A DNA stretch of 37,070 nucleotides from positions 1 to 37,070 of the IMG/VR virus record IMGVR_UViG_3300030331_001708, one strand, 5' to 3'. A program made the translations under genes and the position numbers. How positions within the stretch are numbered: the first letter of the stretch is position 1; each line of letters begins with the position of its first letter. Shown one piece after another: positions 15,748 to 22,880 of the stretch. The notes beneath the pieces were generated by a model. That model had not been told where the DNA came from. It ran no database searches and saw only the letters and a program-made list of their open reading frames with translations. This DNA is from a virus.

Positions 15748-16186
15748 ACGATTTTCTCATTCTGTCTGCTAAACGATTAGCCCGATTTGGGGTTTGTTTA
15801 CTCCAAAGCGAGTCCAACATCTCAGAAGCAGCCAATTCGTAATTTCTGTCATCGATTGCTTTTTTCATTTTTTTAAATTTTGACAATCTTGGTCTGCCCA
15901 GTTGGAAACACATATTTGCTATGCAGTGTTGTACGTCTTCTGGCAAATCATAAAGTTGAGGATAAAGCATCTCACAATCTTTAATAACAATACCCATATC
16001 TGTTTCAAAAGCTTCTTGAACTCTTGTGTCGGATACTTCTGTCCCAACTGGTTGACCAAACTCTGGATCATTTTTTGTTATCAAATGCCCGATACCAAAC
16101 GTAGGATGATTTTCACTACATAGGTAAACTGATTTCACGCTACCTTCCTCAAGGATAATTTCTGATTTTAATTTCTCAAGATTCAT
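15728..16186 (-). CDS. Endolysin, T4-type lysozyme (GH24)
   Basis: A 152-residue muramidase, close to the 164 residues of T4 lysozyme. The active-site region aligns without gaps: E14 (T4 E11), then YLCSENHPTFGIGHLI with C23 at the place of T4 D20 and T29 at T4 T26. This is the E-8-C-5-T form of the E-8-D/C-5-T motif known in the family, and a Cys in T4 at position 20 is known to keep activity. There is no signal peptide, so export depends on a holin. Its ATG overlaps the upstream HTH gene by 11 bases, linking lysis to the recombination operon. Confidence 0.88.
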   Translation of the reverse strand: MNLEKLKSEIILEEGSVKSVYLCSENHPTFGIGHLITKNDPEFGQPVGTEVSDTRVQEAFETDMGIVIKDCEMLYPQLYDLPEDVQHCIANMCFQLGRPRLSKFKKMKKAIDDRNYELAASEMLDSLWSKQTPNRANRLADRMRKSYDSKKT

Positions 16187-16367
16187 GGATTTTTGCTTTC
16201 ATAGGTTTGACGTTCAATTCATATCCTAAAATATTTAAAGCAAAATTTATATCATTTACTCGCGGATTACAACGTGTACGCCAACCTCTAAGTGTGCTAG
16301 GGTTAATTCCTGTACGCTCAGAAAAATCTGCTTCAGTGCATCTTTGTCGATGCAACTCATCAAACAA
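16176..16367 (-). CDS. Small helix-turn-helix protein (Cro/CI-like or DNA-binding regulator)
   Basis: About 63 residues. The segment CTEADFSERTGINPSTLRGWRTRCNPRV is a helix-turn-helix with the usual A-D-F-S-E-R-T-G turn and a basic recognition helix. The start is uncertain: the frame opens at TTG (16367) with GTTAGG just before; a few upstream codons (SIVRF) look like helix 1, so a rarer start farther upstream is possible. It overlaps the lysozyme start. Position between replication and lysis genes suggests a timing switch (inference). Confidence 0.65.
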   Translation of the reverse strand: MFDELHRQRCTEADFSERTGINPSTLRGWRTRCNPRVNDINFALNILGYELNVKPMKAKIHES

Positions 16368-16389
16368 AAACCTAACAATACTATTATTG

Positions 16390-16941
16390 TTAATTACTGG
16401 ATTCTTCCTTCGATATATGCGGATTTCGAGACCTCTCTAATAAACCTATCGCCAAGTCAACCATCTGTTCACTTGTCATCAAATATTTTGTGCTTTTATA
16501 GTTAATTGTAACTAGTATCCCATCATCGTGCAGTCCAAGAGAGATAAGGTCTTTTTCTTTTGAATCGTTGCCCAATGTTGTTTTACCCACAAATTTTTTT
16601 TTATTAAAGATTATGTCGTATGCTTTTGTCAATACAGTTAAATCATCCGCTATTTCTCTGTCTGTGGTTTTTCTAATCATGTAACTGACAGAAGTGATGT
16701 CTAGATTCATAAAACTCGAAATTTGACTTTGGCTCATCAACGACATGTCACGACATAAATATGCTGTCATTCGTCTAGCAAAAGCAATTTCTTTGACACG
16801 ACTAGACGCAAGAATTTCTTCTGTTCTAACGCCTGTAATTTCTTGCACAGTCTCTATAATTTTTTGGAAAGTTTGTTTTGTGGGGGGCAGAAGTTTAGGT
16901 GTTGTGCATCTACCCCCATTGATTTTAGAACGGTATTTCAT
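16390..16941 (-). CDS. DnaA domain IV-like DNA-binding protein
   Basis: About 183 residues from the ATG at 16941, which overlaps the SSB stop by 17 bases; a longer reading starts at 16974. Residues ~30-95 read ITGVRTEEILASSRVKEIAFARRMTAYLCRDMSLMSQSQISSFMNLDITSVSYMIRK in pieces. This follows the domain IV pattern of DnaA: basic loop, R-x-x-A-M-Y-L helix, then a helix-turn-helix ending S-V-x-x-x-I. The D-H-S-T recognition motif is replaced by DITS. No AAA+ domain is present. It likely binds DNA as a replication or transcription factor; the C-terminal ~80 residues are unknown. Confidence 0.75.
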   Translation of the reverse strand: MKYRSKINGGRCTTPKLLPPTKQTFQKIIETVQEITGVRTEEILASSRVKEIAFARRMTAYLCRDMSLMSQSQISSFMNLDITSVSYMIRKTTDREIADDLTVLTKAYDIIFNKKKFVGKTTLGNDSKEKDLISLGLHDDGILVTINYKSTKYLMTSEQMVDLAIGLLERSRNPHISKEESSN

Positions 16942-17263
16942 CGTCCAGCACATTTTGTTTTTTTTCTGTGGCAAAATTTATATTGTTAATTTTTAAAGCT
17001 AAATTTTTCTTTTCAACTCCATCATTGCCTGTAAAATGCCTCTCACTTAACTCACCAAAAACCGTTACAGTTGTTCCTTTTTTTAAATATTTATGCAACG
17101 TGTTAGCTCTTTTGCCCCACAAATTACACTCAATCCAAATGGTATTTTTTTTATCTCCGTAACCAACATCTGAAGCTACGTTAAAAACAAGTAAACTGGA
17201 ATCATTGACATTCTTTAACTCAGAATCTCTTCCAAGCCTTCCTACGAAACAACAGCTATTCAT
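16925..17263 (-). CDS. ssb: Single-stranded DNA-binding protein
   Basis: 112 residues, shorter than the ~175 of E. coli SSB because the disordered linker is nearly absent. The OB-fold shows SCCFVGRLGRDSELKNV at the start, WIECNLWGKRANTLHKYLKKGTTVTVFGEL in the centre, and a typical acidic tip DDEIPF at the C-terminus that recruits partner proteins. The ribosome site AAGGAAGG is clear. It overlaps the annealing-protein gene by 8 bases, so exonuclease, annealing protein and SSB are made together for phage recombination and replication. Confidence 0.93.
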   Translation of the reverse strand: MNSCCFVGRLGRDSELKNVNDSSLLVFNVASDVGYGDKKNTIWIECNLWGKRANTLHKYLKKGTTVTVFGELSERHFTGNDGVEKKNLALKINNINFATEKKQNVLDDEIPF

Positions 17264-17900
17264 TTTCGATTTCCTTCCTTCTTTGTGTAAAAATTTCTAT
17301 TTCTTCACTTGACCAATCTCTATCTGACCTCTGTTGAAAAACTTCCATTAATTCTTGTGTTGAATTTTTCTGTGATAGTGCAAATTCTAGGTCTGTTAAA
17401 GCATCGACATTATCACCCTCAACAATTTCTATTTGAATTTTTTTTAAATCTGCGTCAGTTACTTGTTGTTTAACTTCAAACTCTTTTTCTTTTTGTTCGA
17501 GATTTTCGTGAAGTGTGCTTAGTTTATTAGCAACGGCAATTAATTCATCACCAGAAGCAAATTCAGAGCCACTAAGACCTATGCTTGCTAAAGCACGACC
17601 CCATGAGCTTGTCTCGCAATTCTCGATGGCAGAAACCTTATTTACTCGTCCTTGTGCCCTAATTTCTTCTGCATGACCACAACCGATTTGAAAACCATTT
17701 TTATCCCAGATAGTTGTTTTCATCACAACTCTGGTATCATCGTTAACCAATATCTCAGAATTTATACCAAAATCTAATCCAAGAATTTTACGAAATGCTT
17801 CAATTCGAGTAGATACCATTGTGTATTTTTTGCCACCCTGTACACGGACTCCACCCTCATTAAGTTTGGCTACCTCAGCCATTGCTTGTTGTATACTCAT
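17256..17900 (-). CDS. Putative single-strand annealing recombinase (ERF/Rad52-like)
   Basis: 214 residues, with ATG overlapping the exonuclease stop as ATGA. The N-terminal domain has GGKKYTMVSTRIEAFRKILG, a beta-rich middle and IENCETSSWGRALASIGLSG, which resembles the E-x-x-x-T-S-x-x-G-R-A-L motif of phage ERF/Sak-type annealing proteins. The C-terminal third (~130-214) is acidic and helical, possibly for SSB or exonuclease contacts. Genomic pairing with a PD-(D/E)XK exonuclease and an SSB strongly supports a Red-like recombination pathway. Family level is inferred by eye; a generic ssDNA-binding protein is the alternative. Confidence 0.6.
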   Translation of the reverse strand: MSIQQAMAEVAKLNEGGVRVQGGKKYTMVSTRIEAFRKILGLDFGINSEILVNDDTRVVMKTTIWDKNGFQIGCGHAEEIRAQGRVNKVSAIENCETSSWGRALASIGLSGSEFASGDELIAVANKLSTLHENLEQKEKEFEVKQQVTDADLKKIQIEIVEGDNVDALTDLEFALSQKNSTQELMEVFQQRSDRDWSSEEIEIFTQRRKEIENE

Positions 17901-18733
17901 ACTTTAAAAATCTCCTTTGCTAGATCAATATTATCTTCATCATCCCAGTAAAAGGGGTGGTCAAAGTCAGCCTCTAAAATACCACCAAGGACGTAAGGGT
18001 CATTGCTATAAGCAATAAGTTTCTGTCGTTTTAATGCCCTTTGACGCATCTTCTCTACAGCATCATCTAAATTAGATTGGTGAAATGCTTCACAATTTGT
18101 TTTGTCGAAACGCACACAATCATTATGTGATACATAAATAATTGAAGGGTTTACATGGGTAGCCGCCTGATAAATTGCTACCTGTTGAATATCTCGTTCG
18201 ATAGGTTCTGTTGGTAATTTGATGTTTCCAAGGGTGCGTGTGCCATCCTTTTTTGGTTTATGTAAATTGCCAATCTTCGTTTTCAAATCAGTAACTTCTG
18301 TATCTGAAATAAAGTCTACAAATCCGATTATTGGTAACACTAAATCAGGTAATTCTAATCTAATCGATTGCTCAATTTCATATTCTTGTGGATTTTTTTG
18401 TAATTCATTCACCCCATTTTGGATACAGGGAGCAATTTTTTCTCGATAAGCTTTGAATACTTCATCGTCTGTTTTAGTAGTTTCACGCAAGTCGTAAAGT
18501 GTCTGACAGGTGTCAACAGCCTTCTCCATCTCCCATCCTTCTGCCACTACTCTTTGAATGCCAAAGTGGACTGCCGTGCCATAACGAGCCTTGTAGCCTA
18601 CTTTTATTTTGCTTCTTTGTTCAGCAGTCAACGCAACATATTGAAACATCCAAACTGCTAGGGGTTTAAGTAACTGGGATGGACTAAAATGCGTTAAGTT
18701 TAATTCCTCAAAATTTGTTATTGCATCTCTCAT
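17897..18733 (-). CDS. PD-(D/E)XK exonuclease (RecB/Cas4-like)
   Basis: 278 residues from the ATG at 18733, chosen because AAGGGAGAG lies just upstream; an in-frame ATG at 18766 would start inside the inverted repeat. Conserved residues: LTHFSPSQL at the N-terminus, H56 in YGTAVHFG, D140 in IIGFVDF, D149-x-K151 in TDLKTK, and the Q184-x3-Y188 motif in DIQQVAIYQ. These are the active-site elements of the RecB-like nuclease family. No iron-sulphur cysteine cluster is evident. It heads the reverse operon and likely resects DNA ends for the annealing protein downstream. Confidence 0.85.
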   Translation of the reverse strand: MRDAITNFEELNLTHFSPSQLLKPLAVWMFQYVALTAEQRSKIKVGYKARYGTAVHFGIQRVVAEGWEMEKAVDTCQTLYDLRETTKTDDEVFKAYREKIAPCIQNGVNELQKNPQEYEIEQSIRLELPDLVLPIIGFVDFISDTEVTDLKTKIGNLHKPKKDGTRTLGNIKLPTEPIERDIQQVAIYQAATHVNPSIIYVSHNDCVRFDKTNCEAFHQSNLDDAVEKMRQRALKRQKLIAYSNDPYVLGGILEADFDHPFYWDDEDNIDLAKEIFKV

Positions 18734-18747
18734 TTTCTCTCCCTTGT

Positions 18748-18802
18748 GAGCGCAGAAGTTTACCACGGTTGAATGATTCCGTATGACAGCACTTCTGCGC
18801 TC
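18748..18802. repeat. 12-bp perfect inverted repeat in the exonuclease leader
   Basis: GAGCGCAGAAGT (18748-18759) is mirrored by ACTTCTGCGCTC (18791-18802), with 31 bases between. A small inner pairing ACGG/CCGT also occurs. The repeat ends 5-6 bases from the ribosome site of the reverse operon. It could be a two-site operator or a leader hairpin in the mRNA. Confidence 0.8.
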
Positions 18803-18814
18803 TGATGCCCTAAT

Positions 18815-18840
18815 AGTATATTTGTTAAGTAAATTACTAA
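18815..18840 (-). promoter_or_regulatory. Candidate reverse-operon promoter and operator
   Basis: On the reverse strand, TATACT (18815-18820) is a good -10 box, but no good -35 lies at 16-18 bases, so the promoter may need help. Overlapping it upstream is an imperfect 15-bp palindrome TAAGTAA-A-TTACTAA (18826-18840), where a Cro/CI-like protein could bind. Position between divergent operons supports a switch. Confidence 0.4.
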
Positions 18841-18883
18841 GACTTCAATTTTGCTGTCATAAAAAACCAATAATGGATTTCAT

Positions 18884-18912
18884 TTGACGGTGCAAGAAAA
18901 AAATAATATGTA
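18884..18912 (+). promoter_or_regulatory. Candidate forward promoter for the replication-packaging operon
   Basis: TTGACG (18884-18889) is a fair -35 box; a weak -10, TATGTA (18907-18912), lies 17 bases on. The region is very AT-rich and ends at AAGGAG before the 18951 start. It would fire away from the reverse promoter. The -10 match is poor, so confidence is low. Confidence 0.35.
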
Positions 18913-18950
18913 CTTAATAATTATGTTAAATGTATTTTAAGGAGATTTGC

Positions 18951-19151
18951 ATGAATTTGGCAGAATACCTAGTGTCTAAGGGTATTACTCAAGCAGATGC
19001 AGCAAGGCAACTAAAAGTTAGCCCAGTAGCGATACACCAGTATATCTACGCTAAAGCATTACCAAGTGGCTCTATGATGTTAAGAATTTATAAATGGAGT
19101 AATAAACAAATTACAACGTATGACTGGCATAAGAGTTTTCCAGATGCCTAA
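18951..19151 (+). CDS. Cro-like helix-turn-helix regulator
   Basis: 66 residues from the ATG at 18951, chosen for AAGGAG 7 bases upstream. The segment ITQADAARQLKVSPVAIHQYIYAKALPSGSMMLRIYKWS is a standard lambda-Cro/YdaS-type helix-turn-helix. Small size and lack of a dimerisation or peptidase domain suit a Cro-type repressor. It is the first gene of the forward operon, opposite the recombination operon, so it probably binds the 18734-18950 control region and regulates itself and the reverse operon. Confidence 0.75.
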   Translation: MNLAEYLVSKGITQADAARQLKVSPVAIHQYIYAKALPSGSMMLRIYKWSNKQITTYDWHKSFPDA

Positions 19152-19452
19152 TCGTCAAAAAGAAAAAGGTTCACGTTTTGAGCGACACATTGTTGATAAA
19201 GCTAGGATGCGTGATTTAACAGCGAATAGAGTGCCTCTAAGCGGTTCTGCAAGTGGTTTTAAAGGCGATGTGCATATTCAAGTGGGTCGAGAAACTTGGG
19301 TTCTTGAGGCTAAAAAAAGAAAGTCTGGGTTTAAGTTTTTGTACAAGCATCTTGAAGGTGCAGACATTTTGGTAGTTGGTGAGGATAGAAACAGAGCTTT
19401 GGCAGTTATTGACTTAGAGGATTTATTAGATTTATTAGCGAAAAAATTATAA
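19144..19452 (+). CDS. Holliday junction resolvase, Hjc-like
   Basis: 102 residues from the ATG at 19144, which overlaps the previous stop by 8 bases; 19120 is an alternative start. The archaeal-Hjc-type nuclease core is complete: KEKGSRFERHIV (E13), RVPLSGSASGFKGDVHI (S33, D42) and WVLEAKKRK (E55, K57). This is a PD-(D/E)XK endonuclease that cuts four-way junctions, probably to resolve branched replication or recombination products before packaging. Its place upstream of TerS and TerL fits that job. Confidence 0.85.
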   Translation: MPNRQKEKGSRFERHIVDKARMRDLTANRVPLSGSASGFKGDVHIQVGRETWVLEAKKRKSGFKFLYKHLEGADILVVGEDRNRALAVIDLEDLLDLLAKKL

Positions 19453-19463
19453 GGGAGAAATAA

Positions 19464-19724
19464 ATGCTAGAAAAGAAAGTAGATAAACTATTTTTAGGAA
19501 AATATGTTTCGATAAGAGATTATATTTGGCATGATGCTATTGCAAGAGGGGGGCTTATAATTGCACATAAAGATAAAAAAATGTTCATAGATGCAGAGGA
19601 TTTAAAGAAGCTCAAGCCCTCTGGAAAGTTCCATCAATCCAAGTTTAAAGGCAAGTATCAGCTAGTTGATATAAGATGGAAAAGTGAAAAGGACACGAGG
19701 CAACAGGGGTTATTTGATGAGTGA
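19464..19724 (+). CDS. Hypothetical basic protein
   Basis: An 86-residue, lysine-rich protein with AAGGGAGA 7 bases before its ATG. DYIWHDAIARGGLIIAHKDK followed by MFIDAEDLKKLKPSG suggests two strands and helices. The C-terminal QQGLFDE is reminiscent of short peptide tails that bind sliding clamps (QxxLF), since the QQGLF order nearly matches; this is only suggestive. It lies between the resolvase and the replication protein, supporting a DNA role. Confidence 0.6.
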   Translation: MLEKKVDKLFLGKYVSIRDYIWHDAIARGGLIIAHKDKKMFIDAEDLKKLKPSGKFHQSKFKGKYQLVDIRWKSEKDTRQQGLFDE

Positions 19725-20496
19725 TAGTTTAATTATCAAAAGTGATTTGAAGGAGAAATTCTCAACACTTCCTAATGCTCTTATCAATGATAGTAGGATG
19801 TCAGCCGAACATCTGGGCTTGATAGTGTATCTGTTAAGCAAACCAAATGATTGGGTTGTAAGGGTCTCTGAACTACGCAAACGGTTTGATTATGGCAGAG
19901 ACAAAGTATATCGAATTTTGCAACAGTTAGAGCAGTATGGATACGTCAGTCGTGAGCAGATTAAGGTCGATGGTAAATTCGCTGAAACTCGTTACAGTGT
20001 CTCAGATACACCGTGTCCTGAAAAACCGTATACGGAAAAACCGTATCCGAGAAATCCGACACTTACTAAAGAAAGAAATATACTAAATAAAGATAATACT
20101 AATTTACCGAAAAAGAAAAAAGTAGAAAAAATGCTTTTGATTGATTATGAATTGGATGACGAAGATAAGAAATATGCAACTGATAAAGGATTGGATTGGG
20201 AAGAGATTTTAGAGGATGTACGTCTCTGGAATGAAAAGAATGGAAATAAAGCGTCTTACGCCTCGTGTAAAGCATTCTGGCAACAATGGTGTCGGAGTGA
20301 AGCTAAGAAGTCTCACGGGGTTGCTAAGAGCGATAAATGGGTGGATAAAAGTAAGGTTGTAGGATTTGAAAGAAAAATGATAACCTTATCTGAGTGGAAT
20401 AATTTAAGTGATATTATGAAAGATTTTTACAGAAGAAATAGACCCGATATTATTTACGAACTAAAATTAGAGCAATATAATATTAATAATAAATGA
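19717..20496 (+). CDS. Winged-helix replication-initiator-like protein
   Basis: 259 residues from the ATG at 19717 (8-base overlap with the previous stop); GTG at 19684 is less likely. The N-terminal domain (~10-90) is a winged helix: FSTLPNALINDSRMSAEHLGLIVYLLSKPNDWVVRVSELRK then RDKVYRILQQLEQYGYVSRE. A charged linker follows, with repeated EKPY motifs, and a C-terminal segment with WEEILEDVRLWNEKNG and FWQQWCRSEAKK. This order matches phage replication proteins of the lambda O/DnaD-like kind that load host helicase at a phage origin. No polymerase, primase or helicase gene is present, so it probably recruits host proteins. Confidence 0.7.
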   Translation: MSDSLIIKSDLKEKFSTLPNALINDSRMSAEHLGLIVYLLSKPNDWVVRVSELRKRFDYGRDKVYRILQQLEQYGYVSREQIKVDGKFAETRYSVSDTPCPEKPYTEKPYPRNPTLTKERNILNKDNTNLPKKKKVEKMLLIDYELDDEDKKYATDKGLDWEEILEDVRLWNEKNGNKASYASCKAFWQQWCRSEAKKSHGVAKSDKWVDKSKVVGFERKMITLSEWNNLSDIMKDFYRRNRPDIIYELKLEQYNINNK

Positions 20497-20930
20497 AGTT
20501 TACACCTGAAATAATAGAAACTTTTTTAAGAAGAATAGCTATCGATGGACGTTCCGCCAGAGATATTGGAAGAGATAGTGACATGCCTTCATATGAAGCT
20601 TTTTATAATTTGATGAAGGTAAATGAGGAAGTCAGAAATAAATATTATTTAGCGCAAGAAAGTAGAGCGACAGCTATCGATGAAGAGATTGATAGAATTT
20701 TAAATCGAGTGGAAAATGGTGAGTTGGAATATAATCAAGGTAGATTGATGATTGATACTTTGAAGTGGCGCATGGCTAAATTCTTTCCAAGGCTTTATGG
20801 CGAAGCAACACAGAAGATTGAGGTGGAGCACAAAGCAAACTTTATTGAGGAATTAAAACGTGTTTCTACAATCGTTCAAAAGAGAAAAGAAATCGAAAAT
20901 AAAACGATTGATGGGGTCGTAAATGAGTAA
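20493..20930 (+). CDS. terS: Terminase small subunit (Sf6-type)
   Basis: 145 residues, with ATG overlapping the previous stop (4 bases). An N-terminal helix-turn-helix (RRIAIDGRSARDIGRDSDMPSYEAFYNLMK) is followed by a helical oligomerisation region and GRLMIDTLKWRMAKFFPRLYGE, the hallmark of Sf6/P22-like small terminases. Such subunits form a ring that recognises the packaging site and stimulates TerL. The large subunit follows after two small ORFs. The recognition site is often inside or near terS, but none can be identified here. Confidence 0.82.
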   Translation: MKFTPEIIETFLRRIAIDGRSARDIGRDSDMPSYEAFYNLMKVNEEVRNKYYLAQESRATAIDEEIDRILNRVENGELEYNQGRLMIDTLKWRMAKFFPRLYGEATQKIEVEHKANFIEELKRVSTIVQKRKEIENKTIDGVVNE

Positions 20931-21084
20931 AGATACGATAAAAACACTTAACCAATACGCGCGCACACGCGAGAAAATATCACAATCTTCAGACACTTTT
21001 CCAACCAATAGTTGTGACCAAAAAACAGAAGTCAATAAAAACAAAGACTTAGCAAAATCACAAGCAGAAAAAAGTCTTCCATAA
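20923..21084 (+). CDS. Small polar protein between terS and terL
   Basis: A 53-residue frame whose ATG overlaps the terS stop by 8 bases and whose stop abuts another ATG. It is polar and rich in Lys, Ser and Gln with no hydrophobic core, so probably disordered. The overlap pattern matches the rest of the operon, supporting translation. Function unknown. Confidence 0.5.
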   Translation: MSKDTIKTLNQYARTREKISQSSDTFPTNSCDQKTEVNKNKDLAKSQAEKSLP

Positions 21085-21185
21085 TGGACATTATGCGACA
21101 AAACAGCGATTACCCCCCCTTTTTTCGCACACGGTGGCGCAATAAAAAAAATATACCATCCTACCTACCCCCCCATTTTATTTGA
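21084..21185 (+). CDS. Possible 33-residue basic peptide before terL
   Basis: The ATG overlaps the stop of the 53-residue frame (TAATG) and the stop is 7 bases before terL. The peptide has a PPFFRTRWRNKKN stretch and is basic and aromatic. The DNA contains C7 and T6 tracts, so the reading frame could be chance; alternatively the tracts serve as a packaging or binding site. Confidence 0.3.
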   Translation: MDIMRQNSDYPPFFRTRWRNKKNIPSYLPPHFI

Positions 21186-21192
21186 GATATAG

Positions 21193-22602
21193 ATGACACC
21201 CCAAATCGAAAAATCGAGAAGCACAGATACGTTAATTGAGTTACATGATAATCCAGTTTTATTTGTGGAAGAGATAATTGGGGTTAGTCCTTATGAATGG
21301 CAGAGAGAAGCGTTAGAAGCTATATCGAATAATGACAGAGTTTCGATTGCCAGTGGTCATGGTGTTGGCAAAACCGCGTTTTTGTCATGGTTAGCTTTAT
21401 GGTGGTTATGTACGCATTATCCATGCAAGGTAGCGGTTACTGCGAATACGGCTCATCAATTGTCGGATGTGCTGTGGACAGAGATAGATAAGTGGGCAAG
21501 GGGGTTGCCAGAGGGGTTTAGGGAGTTATTGGAGTTTAAAAGCGATAAGATAAGCTTAAAAGGCGCACAAGATAGTTTTTGTGTTGCAAGAACGAGTAGA
21601 AGAGAGAACCCAGAGGCGTTACAGGGCTTTCATAGTGAAAATATGTTATTTATTTGTGAAGAGGCGAGTGGTATTCCAGATGTTGTATTTCAGGTTGGAG
21701 AGGGTGCAATGTCTACACAAGGTGCGAAGACGGTAATGTGTGGCAATCCTACTAGGTCTGAGGGGTTCTTTTTTGAGAGTCATCATTCTCAGCGTCATAG
21801 GTGGCATACAATGACGGTTAGTTGTCTGGATAGCCCAAGTGTATCGGAGCAGTTTTTGGAGAATATGGCTGACAAGTATGGGATTGAGAGCAATGTATAT
21901 CGAGTGAGGGTGTTAGGGCAGTTTCCAACGCAGTCTGATGATGTATTATTGCCTTTGTATTTGATTGAAGAAGCAATCAAGAGAGATATTGAGTCAAGTC
22001 CTACTACGCCAACTGTGTGGGGTGTTGATGTAGCCCGATTTGGGGGTGATAGGAGCGCAATAGCCAAAAGACAAGGGAATGTGTTGTTAGAGCCTATAAA
22101 GACATATCAAGGGCGAGATTTAATGGAAATGGCTGGGATAGTGATGAGTGAATATGAGGCGTGTCCGTATATGCTCAGACCAACAGCGATTTACATTGAT
22201 GCGATTGGTATCGGGGCTGGTTTAGCTGATAGGCTCAGGGAGTTGGATATACCAGCTGTTGCAATTTCTGTGAGTGAATCTCCTAGTTTAAAAGACAGAT
22301 TTAATCGTTTAAGAGATGAATTGTTTTGGAACGCTAGGGAATGGTTTGAAGGAAGAGATGTTAAAATACCACAAGATGATACGTTAATTTCAGAATTAAG
22401 TGGTATTCGCTACAAGTATTTGAGTTCTGGCAAGTTGAAGGTTGAAAGTAAGGAAGAGATGAAAAAACGAGGTCAAAGGTCTCCAGACGTTGCTGACGCA
22501 TTCGTTCTCAGTTTTGCTGAAAGTGGGGCAATAGCTGGTGGGTATTCAAGAGGGTATAATTCAAATCGGAGGTTATCAGCTAACAGAGGGTGGATTGTAT
22601 GA
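21193..22602 (+). CDS. terL: Terminase large subunit
   Basis: 469 residues, full length for the family. The ATPase domain has Walker A GHGVGKT (55-61), Walker B LFICEE (152-157) and a coupling motif around CGNPTR (183-188). The nuclease domain has GVDVARFGGDRSAI (D279), IYIDAIGIGAG (D336) and a final PDVADAF (D435), a complete RNase H-like active site. It pumps DNA into the head and cuts the concatemer. It lies between TerS and the portal, as in P22-like phages; the ATPase motif style also resembles Sf6/P22-type headful enzymes. Confidence 0.96.
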   Translation: MTPQIEKSRSTDTLIELHDNPVLFVEEIIGVSPYEWQREALEAISNNDRVSIASGHGVGKTAFLSWLALWWLCTHYPCKVAVTANTAHQLSDVLWTEIDKWARGLPEGFRELLEFKSDKISLKGAQDSFCVARTSRRENPEALQGFHSENMLFICEEASGIPDVVFQVGEGAMSTQGAKTVMCGNPTRSEGFFFESHHSQRHRWHTMTVSCLDSPSVSEQFLENMADKYGIESNVYRVRVLGQFPTQSDDVLLPLYLIEEAIKRDIESSPTTPTVWGVDVARFGGDRSAIAKRQGNVLLEPIKTYQGRDLMEMAGIVMSEYEACPYMLRPTAIYIDAIGIGAGLADRLRELDIPAVAISVSESPSLKDRFNRLRDELFWNAREWFEGRDVKIPQDDTLISELSGIRYKYLSSGKLKVESKEEMKKRGQRSPDVADAFVLSFAESGAIAGGYSRGYNSNRRLSANRGWIV

Positions 22603-22880
22603 TGGAAGATAATGTGATTTTATTTCCTACGAAGGAAGAGCAAAAAGAATTATTAGAATTTGAAAGAAATTTTGAGATACATGGTAAGCTTGTAGATTCT
22701 GTTGAGACAATGTTGGATTATCATATACAAGGATTGGTGAATTGCTCTGATAGTGTTGATTGGGGTATAGCGATGGAAGCATTAGGACGGCTTACCATTA
22801 TGTCTGGTTATAGGTTTGGAATGGATCAAGAAGAAATAACGCAATATGTGTCAGATTTAAGTAAATTGAGACCAAAATGA
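22599..22880 (+). CDS. Hypothetical protein downstream of terL
   Basis: About 93 residues from the ATG at 22599, overlapping the terL stop; the adjacent ATG at 22602 is equally possible. It is acidic and helical: VILFPTKEEQKELLEFERNFE, then DSVETMLDYHIQGLVN and a final IEALGRLT-like stretch (here MEALGRLTIMSGYRFGMDQEEI). Similar short proteins follow terL in several marine phages. It probably assists packaging or head assembly, but the function is unknown. Confidence 0.65.
   Translation: MMEDNVILFPTKEEQKELLEFERNFEIHGKLVDSVETMLDYHIQGLVNCSDSVDWGIAMEALGRLTIMSGYRFGMDQEEITQYVSDLSKLRPK

Noticed and set aside
18951-19151. Lysogeny module (repressor plus integrase)
   Set aside because: Only small HTH proteins are present. 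No integrase, excisionase or attachment site was found, so temperate life is not claimed.
20339-20347. Single DnaA-box-like site (complement TTATCCACC) in the replication gene
   Set aside because: Only one imperfect match was noticed and no cluster or AT-rich unwinding element beside it, so an origin cannot be claimed.
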